Under the pieces are notes generated by a model, which was not told where the DNA came from, did not search any database, and saw only the letters and a program-made list of their open reading frames with translations. The translations under genes were made by a program, and so were the position numbers. A stretch of DNA of 64,000 nucleotides from contig NC_083397.1 of assembly GCF_030864355.1 (NCBI RefSeq), positions 1,054,001-1,118,000 of the forward strand. Reading direction: 5' to 3'. Below, one piece after another: positions 33,372 to 43,456 of the stretch. Position 1 is the stretch's first letter; the number at the start of each line of letters is the position of its first letter. The stretch comes from Cutaneotrichosporon cavernicola (lineage: Eukaryota > Basidiomycota > Tremellomycetes > Trichosporonales > Trichosporonaceae).

Positions 33372-35779
33372 ATGGCGAGACGGAACCGCCGTCGCAACGG
33401 CGGCGTCAGCGCGCAGCGCGCGCCCATGAGCCTGCGTCTCCTGACGAGTATGTACCCGCCTACATCGTGGGCAGACCGGTGGCGCTGACGATAGCGCGCT
33501 ATGGCCCCTCAAAAAGGCCGTTGAACCTCAATGCTTCGTCGCGCCAACACCGTCGTGAGAACTGGGGCGACTGTGTTGCAGGGAACGAGCACCGCGACTT
33601 GGACACGCTCGTGAACGCGCTCAAGACCTGGTTCCCCTCCCTGGACAACGCGTTTTCGGACAGCGAGTGGGAAGATGTAGAGAGTCCGCGCAGTAAGCGT
33701 GCGAGCCTTGACCAGAGTTCCAGCAAGGGCAAGGGAAAGGCACGAGTGAGGGAAGATGACGATGAGGAGCGGCGTCCCTCCACCTCTTCGCTCCAGTCCG
33801 TGCTCGAGGAAGATGAGAGCGAGACCTCGGGTGTAGATGCCGATGTTTCGGCCGAGGGCTCGTCGCACCTCAACTCGACGTCGACCCTCACTTCATCTAG
33901 CCGCGACACCACCTTGCTGGAGCGGTACGCGCGCGGCGCACCGGCGCGGCAGATGCTGCCGTTCTCGCGCAACGATCACGGCGGGCGGTCTCCCGGCGCA
34001 TCGTACATCACTCCGCGCTCATATCTGACTCTGAGCCTCAGCGAGGAGAGCTCACGCACAGCTCGACCTAGCTTCAGCACCCACCGCTCGCCTGGCGCGT
34101 CGTACGCGACCCCGCGCTCCGCACTCCCGAGCTTCAGCACCGACCAGACTGCGGCACGCCCGAGCTTCAGCTCCCAGCTTACGGAAAGGATGGAGAAGCC
34201 CAGTCCGGAACGTCCTAGCTTTTCGACAGAGCGCTCACTCTCACCCTTACCCTACACGCCCGAGCGCCATATGAGTCTTTCAATGGAGCACTCCATCGAG
34301 TTCACACCCATTGCGCGGCCCCTGAACCTCTCCCCCTCCATCTCACGCTCCCTCGCGCCATCGCCGTACTCCGACTACGCTGACGTGCCGAATCTCTCGA
34401 CCCGGCGCTCTCTACACACGGCAGCGAGCTTCAGTACACAGCGCAGTGCAGCATCGGTGGCCAACGCAAGCATGGGCCTTGCGCTCCGGTTACAGCAAGT
34501 CAGTGCCTTGCCGACACTCACTGCACTGTCATCGTTCTCGTCCTCTGGGCTCCGGGGGTCTACTACACCAAGCACACTCTCTTCTCCCACCAGTCCCCCC
34601 ATCACACCCCCGCGAGGTCGCACGGCCGGCAATGCCTCACGCCCGTACACGCCTGACACTCCCGGTACGCCCAACACGTCGAGCCGATGCACACCAGGCG
34701 GCACATCCACGTTCGAGTCCTCGTTCCCGTTTCCCACAGACACGTCGGCCGCCACGCCCTCGTCACTCCTCCCGTCGATGCCTTCACACATGGTGCTGAG
34801 CCCGTCGCGCAGCCTCAGCAGCTTTGCTACCACCAGCCCGCGACACAGCCTGCCGTCCAAGATGCTCTTGCATGACGTCGACACGCAGAGCTTGTCCTAT
34901 TCAGGCTCGCTTCTTTCGCTTCCATCAGTGCCGTCCATGACGGGATTGGGCCCGTTCCTGAATGACCTGGACGTCATCTCACTCGGTGGAGGCACGCACG
35001 AGGGGACGTACGACAGCCACACCGACACCATCCCAGCGATCAGAGTGAAGGAGAATGGTGCCTGGGCGAAGGAAGCCGCTGCACGGAGCGTCAACGGTGT
35101 CGGTGTTGCTGGTCAGCGTGACACCTCAACTGCAGCAACCACAACCCAAGCGACTGGATCTGGCCGAACGCCCAGGACAGACGCTGAGGAGTACGCCATG
35201 CCTGTCTTCCCACGCCTCCCAACGCGCCCTCTCGCCTCGAGTGGCGACGCTGCCGATAGCGGCGGGCGCATGGCACGCACTCTGCGCAACATCCAGAGCC
35301 TTAGCTCGCTGCGTCCAACGGCCTCTCTGCAATCACTACGTGCCAAGTTTGGCAAGCAGCCAAGCGAGAGCGCTTCACGTCCCCGATCCAAATCAAAGGG
35401 CAAGAACCGTGCGACGCTCCCGACCTATTACAGCCGCGCTCCACCGTCCACGCCAAGCAAGTACCGTGGTGGCGTGCCGGGCTCGCCGGGGCCGCAACGT
35501 TCGGTGCTCCTCCCTAAAGAGCGACCAGGTGCTTCCCGACTCCGAGGCAACGGCAACGGCAACCCCAAGTCACCCAAGCCCAAGACCGATCTAAGAGGCA
35601 AGCTGCCCAAACCGTCCGCACGCCTGCGCCTCCGCCGGCCAAAGTCTCATTTGCTCCGCCATGAGGCCACGACGACGGAGGTGGAAGAGAGCGAGCGGCG
35701 GCTGCTTGAACACCTCGAGCTGCATGGGCAGCGCCGCGAAGGTCGGCTCAAGGCGTTGCGACTGAGGGGACTGTTGTGA
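33372..35779 (+). CDS. Ser/Thr/Pro-rich protein of unknown function
   Basis: The main frame (33449-35779, 777 codons with stop) is certain as an open frame, but the 5' end is inferred. The best model starts at the ATG at 33372, with a 33-base first exon and a 44-base intron (33405-33448, donor GTCAGC, ending CTGACGAG), giving 787 residues. The N terminus has ordered-looking YVPAYIVGRPVALTIARYG and then HRDLDTLVNALKTWFPSLDNAF. The centre is a long Ser/Thr/Pro region with repeated PSFST-type units and many potential phosphorylation sites. The C terminus turns strongly basic and ends in a predicted helix (ESERRLLEHLELHGQRREGR). I do not recognise a family. It could be a nuclear or cytoskeletal scaffold; there is no direct evidence for either. 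Confidence 0.65.
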
Positions 35780-36323
35780 GTACGGGTGAGGGCGGGAGCA
35801 GGAGTTGGAGGAAGAGCAGTGGTGAATGTGTGGCAGTGATGATGGGGGCGGCGTTGAGGCCAGCTAAGGAGGCGCGGCGGGCTACAGTCTGAGCAAAAGG
35901 TCGCCGCACAAGAGGTGCCCCGGCCCTGCATGCGGGAAGAGCGAGTGAGCAAACCCCAAGATGCGAGCAGCAACAGGAGGAGCCAGCGCGGGACGCTGAA
36001 GAGAATGGTTTTAGCCCTGCGGTTGAGGTAGGACAAACACGAGGAGGGGAGGAGTTTGGGGGAGGAAGGTTGTATGTCCGTTTACGAGCTGCGATGAGTG
36101 AGATTCACGTGTGTTACTACTCACAGCTTCTAAGCGTCAGTGTTTTCACTGGAAACAGTTCTAAGGCATTGTTTATTGAAGGTCCTTCTGACACCACTAT
36201 CGATGAGAATGAGTCTTGTTGTTTCCACCTCATGGTCTCCATGGCCGCGGCCACCATTGGCTATATAAACCTCTCATCCGGGCAGTCTCGACCTCTCTCC
36301 TACCACACACACCTAACGTAACC
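35780..36323. other. intergenic, upstream of microprotein 3
   Basis: 544 bases with no gene. The right end carries the TATA box of microprotein gene 3. Confidence 0.4.
36262..36268 (+). promoter_or_regulatory. TATA box of microprotein gene 3
   Basis: TATATAA 62 bases before the ATG at 36324, the best TATA match in the microprotein set. Confidence 0.6.
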
Positions 36324-36495
36324 ATGGTACACGACTATACGACTCATCTCTGCCCTGGTGCCACCAACGGGCAGAACATTGGCAGTGAGTCTTCTGCTTG
36401 CCCGAGCTACAGTAACCCCAGAACCATGCAGCATCGTCTTCCCCCAGGGCCCGTTCGGGCCGTGGGTCTGCCAGTACTGTGGCATTCAGTACTAG
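36324..36495 (+). CDS. cysteine-rich microprotein 3 (CX12C-CXXC family)
   Basis: Exons 36324-36384 and 36422-36495 (37-base intron, GTGAGT to GTAACCCCAG) encode 44 residues. Cys10 in CPGA, GQNIG at the exon end, Cys23, then CQYC (Cys37, Cys40) and a four-residue tail. A later acceptor after CCCCCAG at about 36450 would break the frame, which supports the chosen one. It is a close paralogue of microprotein 4: both share CPGA, NGQNI, a Cys-x-Ile-Val block and PQGP-x-GP. No signal peptide. Function unknown. Confidence 0.75.
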
Positions 36496-36721
36496 CCAAG
36501 TAGAGCGGATATTGCATCAGAAGTAAGAGCGCTTTGCATGCAGACTTGGGGTTGATTTGGCGATGTAGACGGTTGAGGGTGGATAAACAAGATGACACTG
36601 CCACATGCGAGTACTTGTTTATCAAGCTACCATACTCATCATCGGGCCCAGCCTTGAAGACCATAAATGGTTCGGATCCTGTCTCAGTCTCTCCACTCAC
36701 TCTCAACACTCCCATCTCAAG

Positions 36722-36893
36722 ATGGACCGCGAAGTCAACCGCCTCTGCCCAGGAGCCGATAACGGCCAGAACATCTTCAGTGAGTACCCTGTGTAACCGC
36801 TCGTGCTTCTTGACATCAGAGTCTTGCTTCATTGTTTGGCCGCAGGGCCCCAACGGACCCTCTCACTGCAAGTACTGCAGGATCAGCTGGTAG
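36722..36893 (+). CDS. cysteine-rich microprotein 4 (CX12C-CXXC family)
   Basis: Exons 36722-36779 and 36820-36893 (40-base intron, GTGAGT to TTGACATCAG) encode 43 residues: Cys9 in CPGA, GQNIF, Cys22, CKYC (Cys36, Cys39), ending in RISW. It is the tandem paralogue of microprotein 3, 226 bases downstream in the same orientation. A CATAAATG about 60 bases before the ATG may act as its TATA element. Confidence 0.75.
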
Positions 36894-38022
36894 CGCACCA
36901 GCCCAAGGGCCAAGTGGTAGCAAATCAAGTTTGGATGTATTGTGGCAATGCCTAACACCTGTGGCTCTGATCTATTCGACCAAAGTCAATTTCCCGTACC
37001 ATCCCAACCTCATACAAAATACTTACGCCTCTCACGGCGCTGCATCCTCAATCTCCCGCCGCCGACCTTCAATGTCTTCCCCTTTTGTCGTCATACGATG
37101 ACGCGTCGTGGTAGTTCTCCACACGTGTCCAACATATTCAAATTTCATCACTGCCTTGGTTCCATCTTCCTGCTCCTTCATCATCCCAAGACGCCGCGCA
37201 GCAGAGGACTAAGTGCTTGCGTGATGTCGACATCGTTTCCGGGCCAAACAAAATACAACATGCCTTGGCGGTATTGATTAGACTGATCCTCTGGCGAGCC
37301 GATGACACGGTGGGTCGAGCTCTTAAAATATCCGGGCAGACCAGAGCTGGAGCGTGTCACCGACATGGCTGTAATTAGTTGCTGGGGCGATCCTGATCCT
37401 ATGCGCCCTCCACTTTCTGATCCAATACCATTTTCCAGGCGTGAGCAGTGAATCATCCACGGTGTAACAATGGGAATGGGACTCGGCCTCCTGGAACTCT
37501 TGGATATCGGCACGTCGACAATGCCTTCCGACTATGAGATCTGCAAAACAGACCCACTGGCACTAGGGCTGGACGATCCCGAGCTGGACGACCTCTCGGA
37601 GCCCAAAATTTGAAGCCGGTCTACACGCTGATTGATGTCGACTTGGCCGTTGCGGCCGTGTTCCGCCTCTGCCTACACACAACGCTCCCAGCCTCGGTGG
37701 GTTTACCCTTAGGATCCAGCTGATATCCAGGACGGCTTGTCGTGGTCTGACTGGCGCCAGCGGAAAATTGCGGTCGACGGACAGCGTATAGATCTTGTTC
37801 CCATAACCCTCCAGATTGATGCATAGATGCCCTCAGTTGATGGGGATGTGCGAAAGAACGGGACTCACACTCGTAAAGAGGTGTGAGTGCACTTCGCACT
37901 CGTACAGAGGTGCGAGTGCACTTGTCGCCCCTCTTACTCCTTCAGCTGCCATAAGTCTGTCGCGGATGGGTTTAATACCCTCACAAGTCGCATAATCCAT
38001 TTCCTGATATCTTCCACATACC
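36894..38022. other. intergenic with inverted tandem repeat
   Basis: 1.1 kb. A 47-codon frame starting with ATG at 37470 (+), ending in an acidic tail, is not family-like and is too short to support alone. The notable structure is the tandem hairpin repeat at 37864-37923. Confidence 0.4.
37864..37923. repeat. two tandem 29-base repeats, each able to form a hairpin
   Basis: Copy 1 begins at 37868 and copy 2 at 37897, differing at a few positions. Copy 1 has the 7-base inverted pair CTCACAC (37864-37870) and GTGTGAG (37881-37887). Copy 2 has GCACTCG (37896-37902) and CGAGTGC (37913-37919). The differences between copies are compensating, so both stems stay paired. Confidence 0.85.
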
Positions 38023-38275
38023 ATGGACCTCCGCTTTCCGATTGACTATCACCCAAAGCGCCGCCAGTGGGAACCATTTTGCGCTGGCGACGGCAAGGGT
38101 AGCGGCTGGGACCGTAAGTTTCGCATAGGCAGCACTCATACTAGGCTACTGCGAGGCCGAGAAGTGGACAGACTCGTCGGGACTGCTGGTTTGCTCCGTG
38201 CGCCGCCGGCACTTGATGCAGGTTGTCATCGGATGGGACGGCATTGACGTCTACCTCGTGTTCCGCAGCAAGTAA
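38023..38275 (+). CDS. divergent, extended microprotein 5 (CX12C family)
   Basis: Exons 38023-38113 and 38145-38275 (31-base intron, GTAAGT to CATACTAG) encode 73 residues, the longest member. Cys20 in CAGD, GSGWD in place of GxNxG, Cys33 twelve residues later and Cys47, but the position of the final cysteine is Arg50 (CSVR), so the CXXC pair is lost. A 23-residue extension with a VVIGWDG core follows. The acceptor is the weakest of the set, with no good branch site. It may be a functional offshoot that no longer binds metal, or a decaying copy read into downstream sequence. Confidence 0.6.
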
Positions 38276-38897
38276 ATTACGGAACTACATTTAAGCCATA
38301 GGGGATGTGAACTAGATCATTGATGGAAAAATCTAGGTGGTAGGGAGCGGGGCGCGAGAACAATTACTGTAGCGCTCACATAGCCCAACTGTCCCTCCAC
38401 GTTGCTATCGCTTCGGCTTGATGGAGACAGGTCGGGAACTGATTTCCCATTGGGGATCCAGAGGGTTGCACCCACCATACGATGTGAGATCTTCACACAC
38501 CTACACAGCCTAGCCACTCGGGACTCGACGCATTTCTTGTTTAATCATGGCATTAACATCAGGAGCGAGCTGGGGAGATCCATTGTGAACCATTGGGGTG
38601 GGGCGGCCAGTGTTATCTTGGAATACCAATGGTTCGTCGATATTAACAATGGATCCCCCCATTACCAAACACTTTCGTCCGCCTTGACGAACAACTCAAC
38701 GCCGCTGACTTCACAACATCTCGCCCTCGCTGGCGGTCTCCCACGTCGCGTCGAACGTGTTCAAAACGGCTGGCGACCCCTCCAACGAGTCCTCACTCTC
38801 AGTTCTTCAACTTTCTCTTCAGCTTTCTCTTCAGCTTCCTCTCCAACTCCCTCTCCAACAACACCACCAAGATAATTCCTACCTGACCGCAAACAAC
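38276..38897. other. spacer with CTTCA/CTCC-rich run
   Basis: 622 bases without a gene. A pyrimidine-rich stretch of near-repeats (CTTTCTCTTCAG-like, about 38808-38860) lies just before microprotein gene 6 and may be its promoter or leader. Confidence 0.4.
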
Positions 38898-39099
38898 ATG
38901 ACCGTTTGGGTTCCTCCTCCCACTTGCAAGGGCGACGTCTACGGCACCAACACTGGTAGTAAGTACATCTCCCATTCTTGTCCTAACGACAGACGCGTGC
39001 CGCGGTGGTAGCCCTCCCAACGGCATCGGCGGATGGGACGTTTGCAGCTACTGCAAGCGCATCTTCCAGATCTGGGCCCTCACCGCACTCCCCGAGTAA
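38898..39099 (+). CDS. cysteine-rich microprotein 6 (CX12C-CXXC family)
   Basis: Exons 38898-38958 and 38993-39099 (34-base intron, GTAAGT to CTAACGACAG) encode 55 residues. Cys10 in CKGD, GTNTG before the intron, Cys23, a Gly-rich loop, CSYC (Cys38, Cys41), then a basic KRIFQ start and a longer hydrophobic tail than most members. The tRNA-Ser gene follows on the opposite strand. Confidence 0.75.
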
Positions 39100-39300
39100 G
39101 CGCTCAAGATGCGGCATTCAACTGCTGTCAACCCAAAGCTCAGTTTCAACGGCCAATCCAGTATATTTCTGAAAGTAGTAAAGAGGAGAGAGATGCAAAA
39201 GGGGTAGGGATGAGATACTCAGTTAGAGCGCGGACGACACTGATGACCTGCAAGGAGTCGCTCCCGCTTGGACCCATCTCCCTGCGCTGTTTGCTAAAAA

Positions 39301-39395
39301 CGATGTTGACCTGATTCGAACAGGCGCTCCCGAAGGAAATTGATCGTAGAACAGTCAATTCTAGTCAATCGCGTTAACCACTCCGCCACAACACC
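39301..39395 (-). tRNA. tRNA-Ser(AGA) with a 14-base intron
   Basis: On the minus strand the acceptor GGTGTTG (39395-39389) pairs with CAACATC (39308-39302) through one G-T pair, and the discriminator is G at 39301. The anticodon AGA is at 39362-39360; a 14-base intron (39358-39345) follows position 37. The long variable arm (about CCTTCGGG) and the T loop TTCGAAT are typical of serine tRNA. A TTTTT run (plus-strand AAAAA at 39296-39300) immediately follows as terminator. Confidence 0.92.
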
Positions 39396-39994
39396 CTTGT
39401 TGTTTGTGACGTCAAAGACGGGGTAGACCTCGAGCACCTTGGTGTCGAGCTTGAAATAACAATTTTTAGCCACGGACGAAGGGGTACCGATAGCTTATGA
39501 TTAGGCTTTCAGTCTGGTGGAAGTTCATGCCGTCGCAGGGAGGCGACTGGGTGAGTTCTGATCGCCCAGAACGAGGGTTCGAGAGAGGCACACAAGGCAA
39601 TGCCCCCGAAGTATGGATGTGGATGTCCTTCGACTTGTCAACATGGCAGCTGGTTGAAACCTATACATCTGTCCGCTAGCACGTGGATCTCAAACAGGTC
39701 ACTGAGCCTACTAGACGCCCTGAAAGGCTGAATACGAATCGTACCGAATATGTGAGCAACGGCCCATCGGCAAGTGATGAGGACAAGGCTCAACCATCCC
39801 GACAATGGAGAAGCAACTGTCCGGTTACGTACATACAGCCGGACCATTGAAATGTGGAGCCCTCCTATCGCCCATCAACCCACCCAAGCCGGGTATGATC
39901 CCGCAGAGGAGTGCACCAGCCGCGGAGGGCCGCATCCGAATGTCAGCCCCTGACCCAATCCCAGCACCCATTGCCAGAGTATACAGTAAACGGT
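39396..39994. other. intergenic with a possible coding relic
   Basis: 600 bases. Next to the tRNA, the minus strand at about 39396-39456 reads as a short GC-ending, protein-like fragment without start or partner exons. Nothing else is supported. Confidence 0.35.
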
Positions 39995-40849
39995 CTACAA
40001 ATATACCACCATGGGACCCGAGTCTCGTTGATGGGAGGCATTGACAAGCTGCGAAGAAGCCCTCCCGTTCCCTCTCTCTACGCTTCGCCCAAGAGCCTGA
40101 GCCATCCGTGCCTTGTACCGAATTGTTCCGGCCGTGATATCTCGTAAACGCCCTGGTGGTCTTGCAATCATGTTAACTTGGTCGTTCGCCCACGCCTCCC
40201 AGTCGTCGTAAATCAGCTTCTCGGTACCTCGACTTTGGTGCATGTGGCCGAACACGACCAAAGGCGGGCGCACGCGCCACAGTTCCCGCAGGAGATGAGG
40301 GCAGCCCTTACCCCCTTCGTCGAGATGGCCACGCGGCGGACCATGTACAATGAAGAGATCCACATCGTCCGGCACAGTGTTGGTCCACACGTCCGTGGCC
40401 CTAGGATAATTGAACGCCCATGTATAGTACTGAATTGCGCCGCCCTTGACCGACTCGTACTTGGGCGTGAGTGGGCTCCCGTATACCTTGAGTGAGCGGC
40501 CGAGATGCGGGAACGATACGGTGGTGGACTCGTTGCACAGATACTTCAGGTCGTGCCATTCGAGGTCCTCCAGCCGCCCGCCCTGCTGGAACTTGGGGTT
40601 CTCGGCGATGTAGGATGGGTCAAGGATCCGGTCGTGGTTGCCGCCGATAACGATCTTGTGCGCGTGAGGAAGCGAGCCGAGCCAGTTGAGCTGTCCCTGC
40701 ATCTCGTCGAACTTGCCGTAGTTGGCCATGTCGCCAGCATGGACAAGGAGGTCTCCGTCAGGTACATCGGGACACTGGAGATGGGTGTCGGAGACGCAGA
40801 CAATCTTGATCTTATTCTTGTCCCCGTCCCCTTCGGCGATGTCGGTCAT
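39995..40849 (-). CDS. calcineurin-like metallophosphoesterase (MPPED/UPF0046 type)
   Basis: A single-exon gene of 284 residues starting at the ATG at 40849. It has the full set of dimetal phosphoesterase motifs in order: SDTH (20-23, Asp21 and His23), HAGDMANYG (Asp-containing motif II), GGNHD, HGPP and GHMHQ. The MPPED1/MPPED2 class cleaves small phosphodiesters such as cyclic nucleotides in vitro; the natural substrate here is unknown. The C-terminal 35 residues (Ser/Arg/Gly-rich) extend past the domain. It sits inside the microprotein cluster but shows no sequence link to it. Confidence 0.9.
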   Translation of the reverse strand: MTDIAEGDGDKNKIKIVCVSDTHLQCPDVPDGDLLVHAGDMANYGKFDEMQGQLNWLGSLPHAHKIVIGGNHDRILDPSYIAENPKFQQGGRLEDLEWHDLKYLCNESTTVSFPHLGRSLKVYGSPLTPKYESVKGGAIQYYTWAFNYPRATDVWTNTVPDDVDLFIVHGPPRGHLDEGGKGCPHLLRELWRVRPPLVVFGHMHQSRGTEKLIYDDWEAWANDQVNMIARPPGRLRDITAGTIRYKARMAQALGRSVERGNGRASSQLVNASHQRDSGPMVVYL

Positions 40850-41700
40850 TGCGTGATCTCGAGGGCCACTCGGAGAGAATGTCGTCTTCGATAAGGTCGA
40901 GGGGGTGTGCTGGAGGGAAATTGGTGCATGATGATGCTATGTCCTGCCTGTAGTCACGTGAAATCACTGGTGAGCCTGATATCTCGGAGCCGAGGGGCGG
41001 TGCCAGGATGCATGCTTCCGAACAGTCCTTGCATGACGACGTCAGCGCCACGCAATCCATGCCGAGCTGTGCATTCATCCACAATGCATACCGCGATCAT
41101 CTGAAAGTTTGGGGATGTCGAGAACCTCAGCGGTATTCTTTAATCACGTGTCTCATACCAAGTGGCCCAACTGTGGATGTGGGGTAATTCTCTGGGCTCT
41201 GGCGTCCCAAACGGGTTGCGCCGGATGTGCCTGGCCCAAACGGTGGCGACACACACCGACGACGCCTCAAATTGTTAGGGGAACCGGCTCGTGACCGGTT
41301 CGTGACCGGCTCCTTGACCGCATTGACCGGTGATACAGAACTACCAGATCAACCACTCAGATATCGGAACTACCGCCGCTGCTATTGTCCTCGCCCCTTC
41401 CCCTTTCACAGCGTAAGAGCGTTGCAGGTTTGAGGTGCAGCCACCGAGTTCAACGTCAGAGCAGACGTCAGTGTCAACCCCTGCTGTCAGTGAGAAGCTC
41501 GCCGAAGACAGCGTCCGTTCGGCGAGTAATGAGAGAAGCTAAGGAGTGTTCGGGCGCGGGGGTTGGTGGGGTTCGCACCGATCCCGTGGGGTTAGGGCTA
41601 CGAGACGTTAGTCGGTACTGCCTCTCCATGAGTTATAACCGGTCGATGGGTCAGTGGTCGACCCCACCTCTCATCCCCGCAACACTCTGCACTCACCAAC
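40850..41700. other. upstream region of the phosphoesterase and microprotein 7
   Basis: 851 bases with no supported gene. It has four TGACCG boxes spaced 10-12 bases apart (about 41292-41331) and a TTATAA element close to microprotein gene 7. Confidence 0.4.
41633..41638 (+). promoter_or_regulatory. TATA-like element of microprotein gene 7
   Basis: TTATAA 68 bases before the ATG at 41701. Confidence 0.4.
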
Positions 41701-41860
41701 ATGAAGATTGTGTACTGCGACGGTAGCGTCGTCGGTGTCAACCGCGGGAGTGAGTGGACCAAAGACATGGCTGACCGTAGACGATTGTTGGCCGCACATG
41801 CGGGACGACGGTGCGGTCGTGTGCCGCTTCTGTCGCCGTCCGGTTGGGAACAAGGCGTGA
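41701..41860 (+). CDS. cysteine-rich microprotein 7 (CX12C-CXXC family)
   Basis: Exons 41701-41749 and 41781-41860 (31-base intron, GTGAGT to CTGACCGTAG) encode 42 residues, the shortest member. It is almost nothing but the motif: Cys6 in CDGS, GVNRG, Cys19, CRFC (Cys31, Cys34), then a basic tail RRPVGNKA. It therefore defines the minimal unit of the family. No targeting signal. Confidence 0.75.
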
Positions 41861-42468
41861 CGTGCCAGGGAGTGGTCAAGTTCCATAGCCTGATGCAGTT
41901 GTGAGCATGTGAGCGGCTTTGGCTCTTGGAACGGAAGCATGCTTGTCCTGTTATGCTGTTGTTCTCAACTTGAGGGACCGCCTTGTTCAATTGTGTTTCG
42001 GCACATGCAAAGGACGACGTGACGGAAACCCCGTTCCTCAGCCACCGACGATTCGAAGCGGCGCGTGTGTGGATCGGGACGTCGACGGCGGTCCAACCGC
42101 ACTGCTGGTTTGGCATGTGTTGATTCCGATGCAGCATTTGATAGCGCACGGACACCTTCGCGTCATCGAGGCGACCTGTATCGACTCGCACTTTCCACTC
42201 TCGGTATCTACTCCTTGGCAGGATGCCGACGTGAGGGTGAAGCAACCCCTCATGTGATAGTGCGAAGAGGTGCCGCCACCACACACTTGGACGACTCGAC
42301 CTCCTTTATCAGATACCTTCCGCACATCTTGCCAGAGACTCCGCAAGCTTCCCCCGCGCGGCCAAGAGCTTTTAAAGACGAGAGGGCGCATCCTCTCCCC
42401 ATCCTCACCGTCGCTCTGAATATCCTCACTACTCTGCCAACGTACCACAACCTCGATTCCCAACCAAC
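41861..42468. other. spacer between microprotein loci 7 and 8
   Basis: 608 bases without a gene. TTTTAAA at about 42370-42376 is a possible TATA-like element for the next locus. Confidence 0.35.
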
Positions 42469-42703
42469 ATGAAGACCACCACCCCCGCACCACTCCTTTA
42501 GGAGCGCAGCTCGTGTAGTGGCGACCTTACTGGAGGCAACCGCGGATGTGAGTCGAGTTCGAGGGTGGTGGCAAACGAGTCAATGGGAGGTGGAGGTGGC
42601 TGTCGGACGACGCCGAAGCACAAAAGCGCTGACCATAGTCAGCTGCGTTCCCACCTTGCACAACGGGATGTGGTTGTGCATGTATTGCCAGAAGCACTTC
42701 TAG
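42469..42703 (+). pseudogene. microprotein 8, family member with an in-frame stop
   Basis: Exons 42469-42547 and 42639-42703, with a 91-base intron (GTGAGT to CTGACCATAG) at the family position and phase. The reading from the ATG meets TAG at codon 11 (42499-42501) and then continues in the same frame through the whole motif: CSGD, GGNRG, a cysteine exactly 12 residues after the first, and CMYC before the final stop. No donor lies between the ATG and the TAG, so splicing cannot remove it. It is a pseudogene by a single nonsense codon, a read-through gene, or a sequencing error. The conserved remainder suggests the break is recent. Confidence 0.7.
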
Positions 42704-43260
42704 TACTAATCGCTGTAGTCTACGACTGTGCGAGAAAACTATTTACAATATAGAGCACAAACATGTAACACTAGTTTAAAACACAGCGGTTCTGAGGATT
42801 GGATGGGCTCATGTGGCGGGCTAATTGGTGGCGATGTACTGTACTGGTAAGTGTACTGATGAGCGTCTGACATTGCCCTCATCATCTTCAAGTGATTAGA
42901 TCTCTGTCAGTTCCGTCACTGATTGTCAGTCCTGATCGCCTTCTTTCCGTTCAGAGGTGGGACAACTTGCTTCAGAGTGTGGCGGAGGATGAGATACAGG
43001 GTCCAGTCACCAAACATGATCGTTTTCAACCATCACATATGAGCGGTGTCGACACAATGTCAACCATCGACCATCATCTCCTTGGCATCAACAGCGCAAA
43101 CAATTGCTGAGCATTGCCGCAGCATCATCAGCTAAGGCTCTAGCTGTATATCATGCTTGCCGGTTGAGTGTCGGCCGGCTCCTCATCCCTCACAATAGAA
43201 CCAGCCTCCAGTCAACCGACCGGCAACTCTGCTCGACCGTCACTTCGCTCCACCACTACA
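42704..43260. other. spacer between microprotein loci 8 and 9
   Basis: 557 bases without a gene. GTATAT at about 43145 is a weak TATA candidate for gene 9. Confidence 0.35.
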
Positions 43261-43456
43261 ATGGGTTTCTTTAGAAACAAATTCACTCGCAGCAAATCCT
43301 GCAACGTCAGGGTCTGCCAAGGCGACACCTTGGGCAGGAATCGTGGCCGTACGTGCTCTTTGTGACGATTGGCTAAACCCAGAACCCTGCGTGCCGATGT
43401 ACATGTACTACGCTTGGTGCTGCGCCTACTGCGGGCGAGCCATGCCATCACCATAG
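43261..43456 (+). CDS. cysteine-rich microprotein 9 (CX12C-CXXC family)
   Basis: Exons 43261-43348 and 43383-43456 (34-base intron, GTACGT to CTAAACCCAG) encode 53 residues. The basic, aromatic N terminus MGFFRNKFTRS is unlike other members; Gly2 followed by basic residues could allow myristoylation, which is inference. An extra Cys14 precedes the motif, then Cys19 in CQGD, GRNRG, Cys32, a Tyr/Met-rich stretch and WCCAYC (Cys43 and Cys46 in register, Cys42 extra). The tail is GRAMPSP. Confidence 0.75.

Noticed and set aside
37470..37613. 47-codon acidic ORF between microproteins 4 and 5
   Set aside because: It starts with ATG and has a protein-like acidic end, but shows no family motif, no partner exon and no promoter; too short to support alone.
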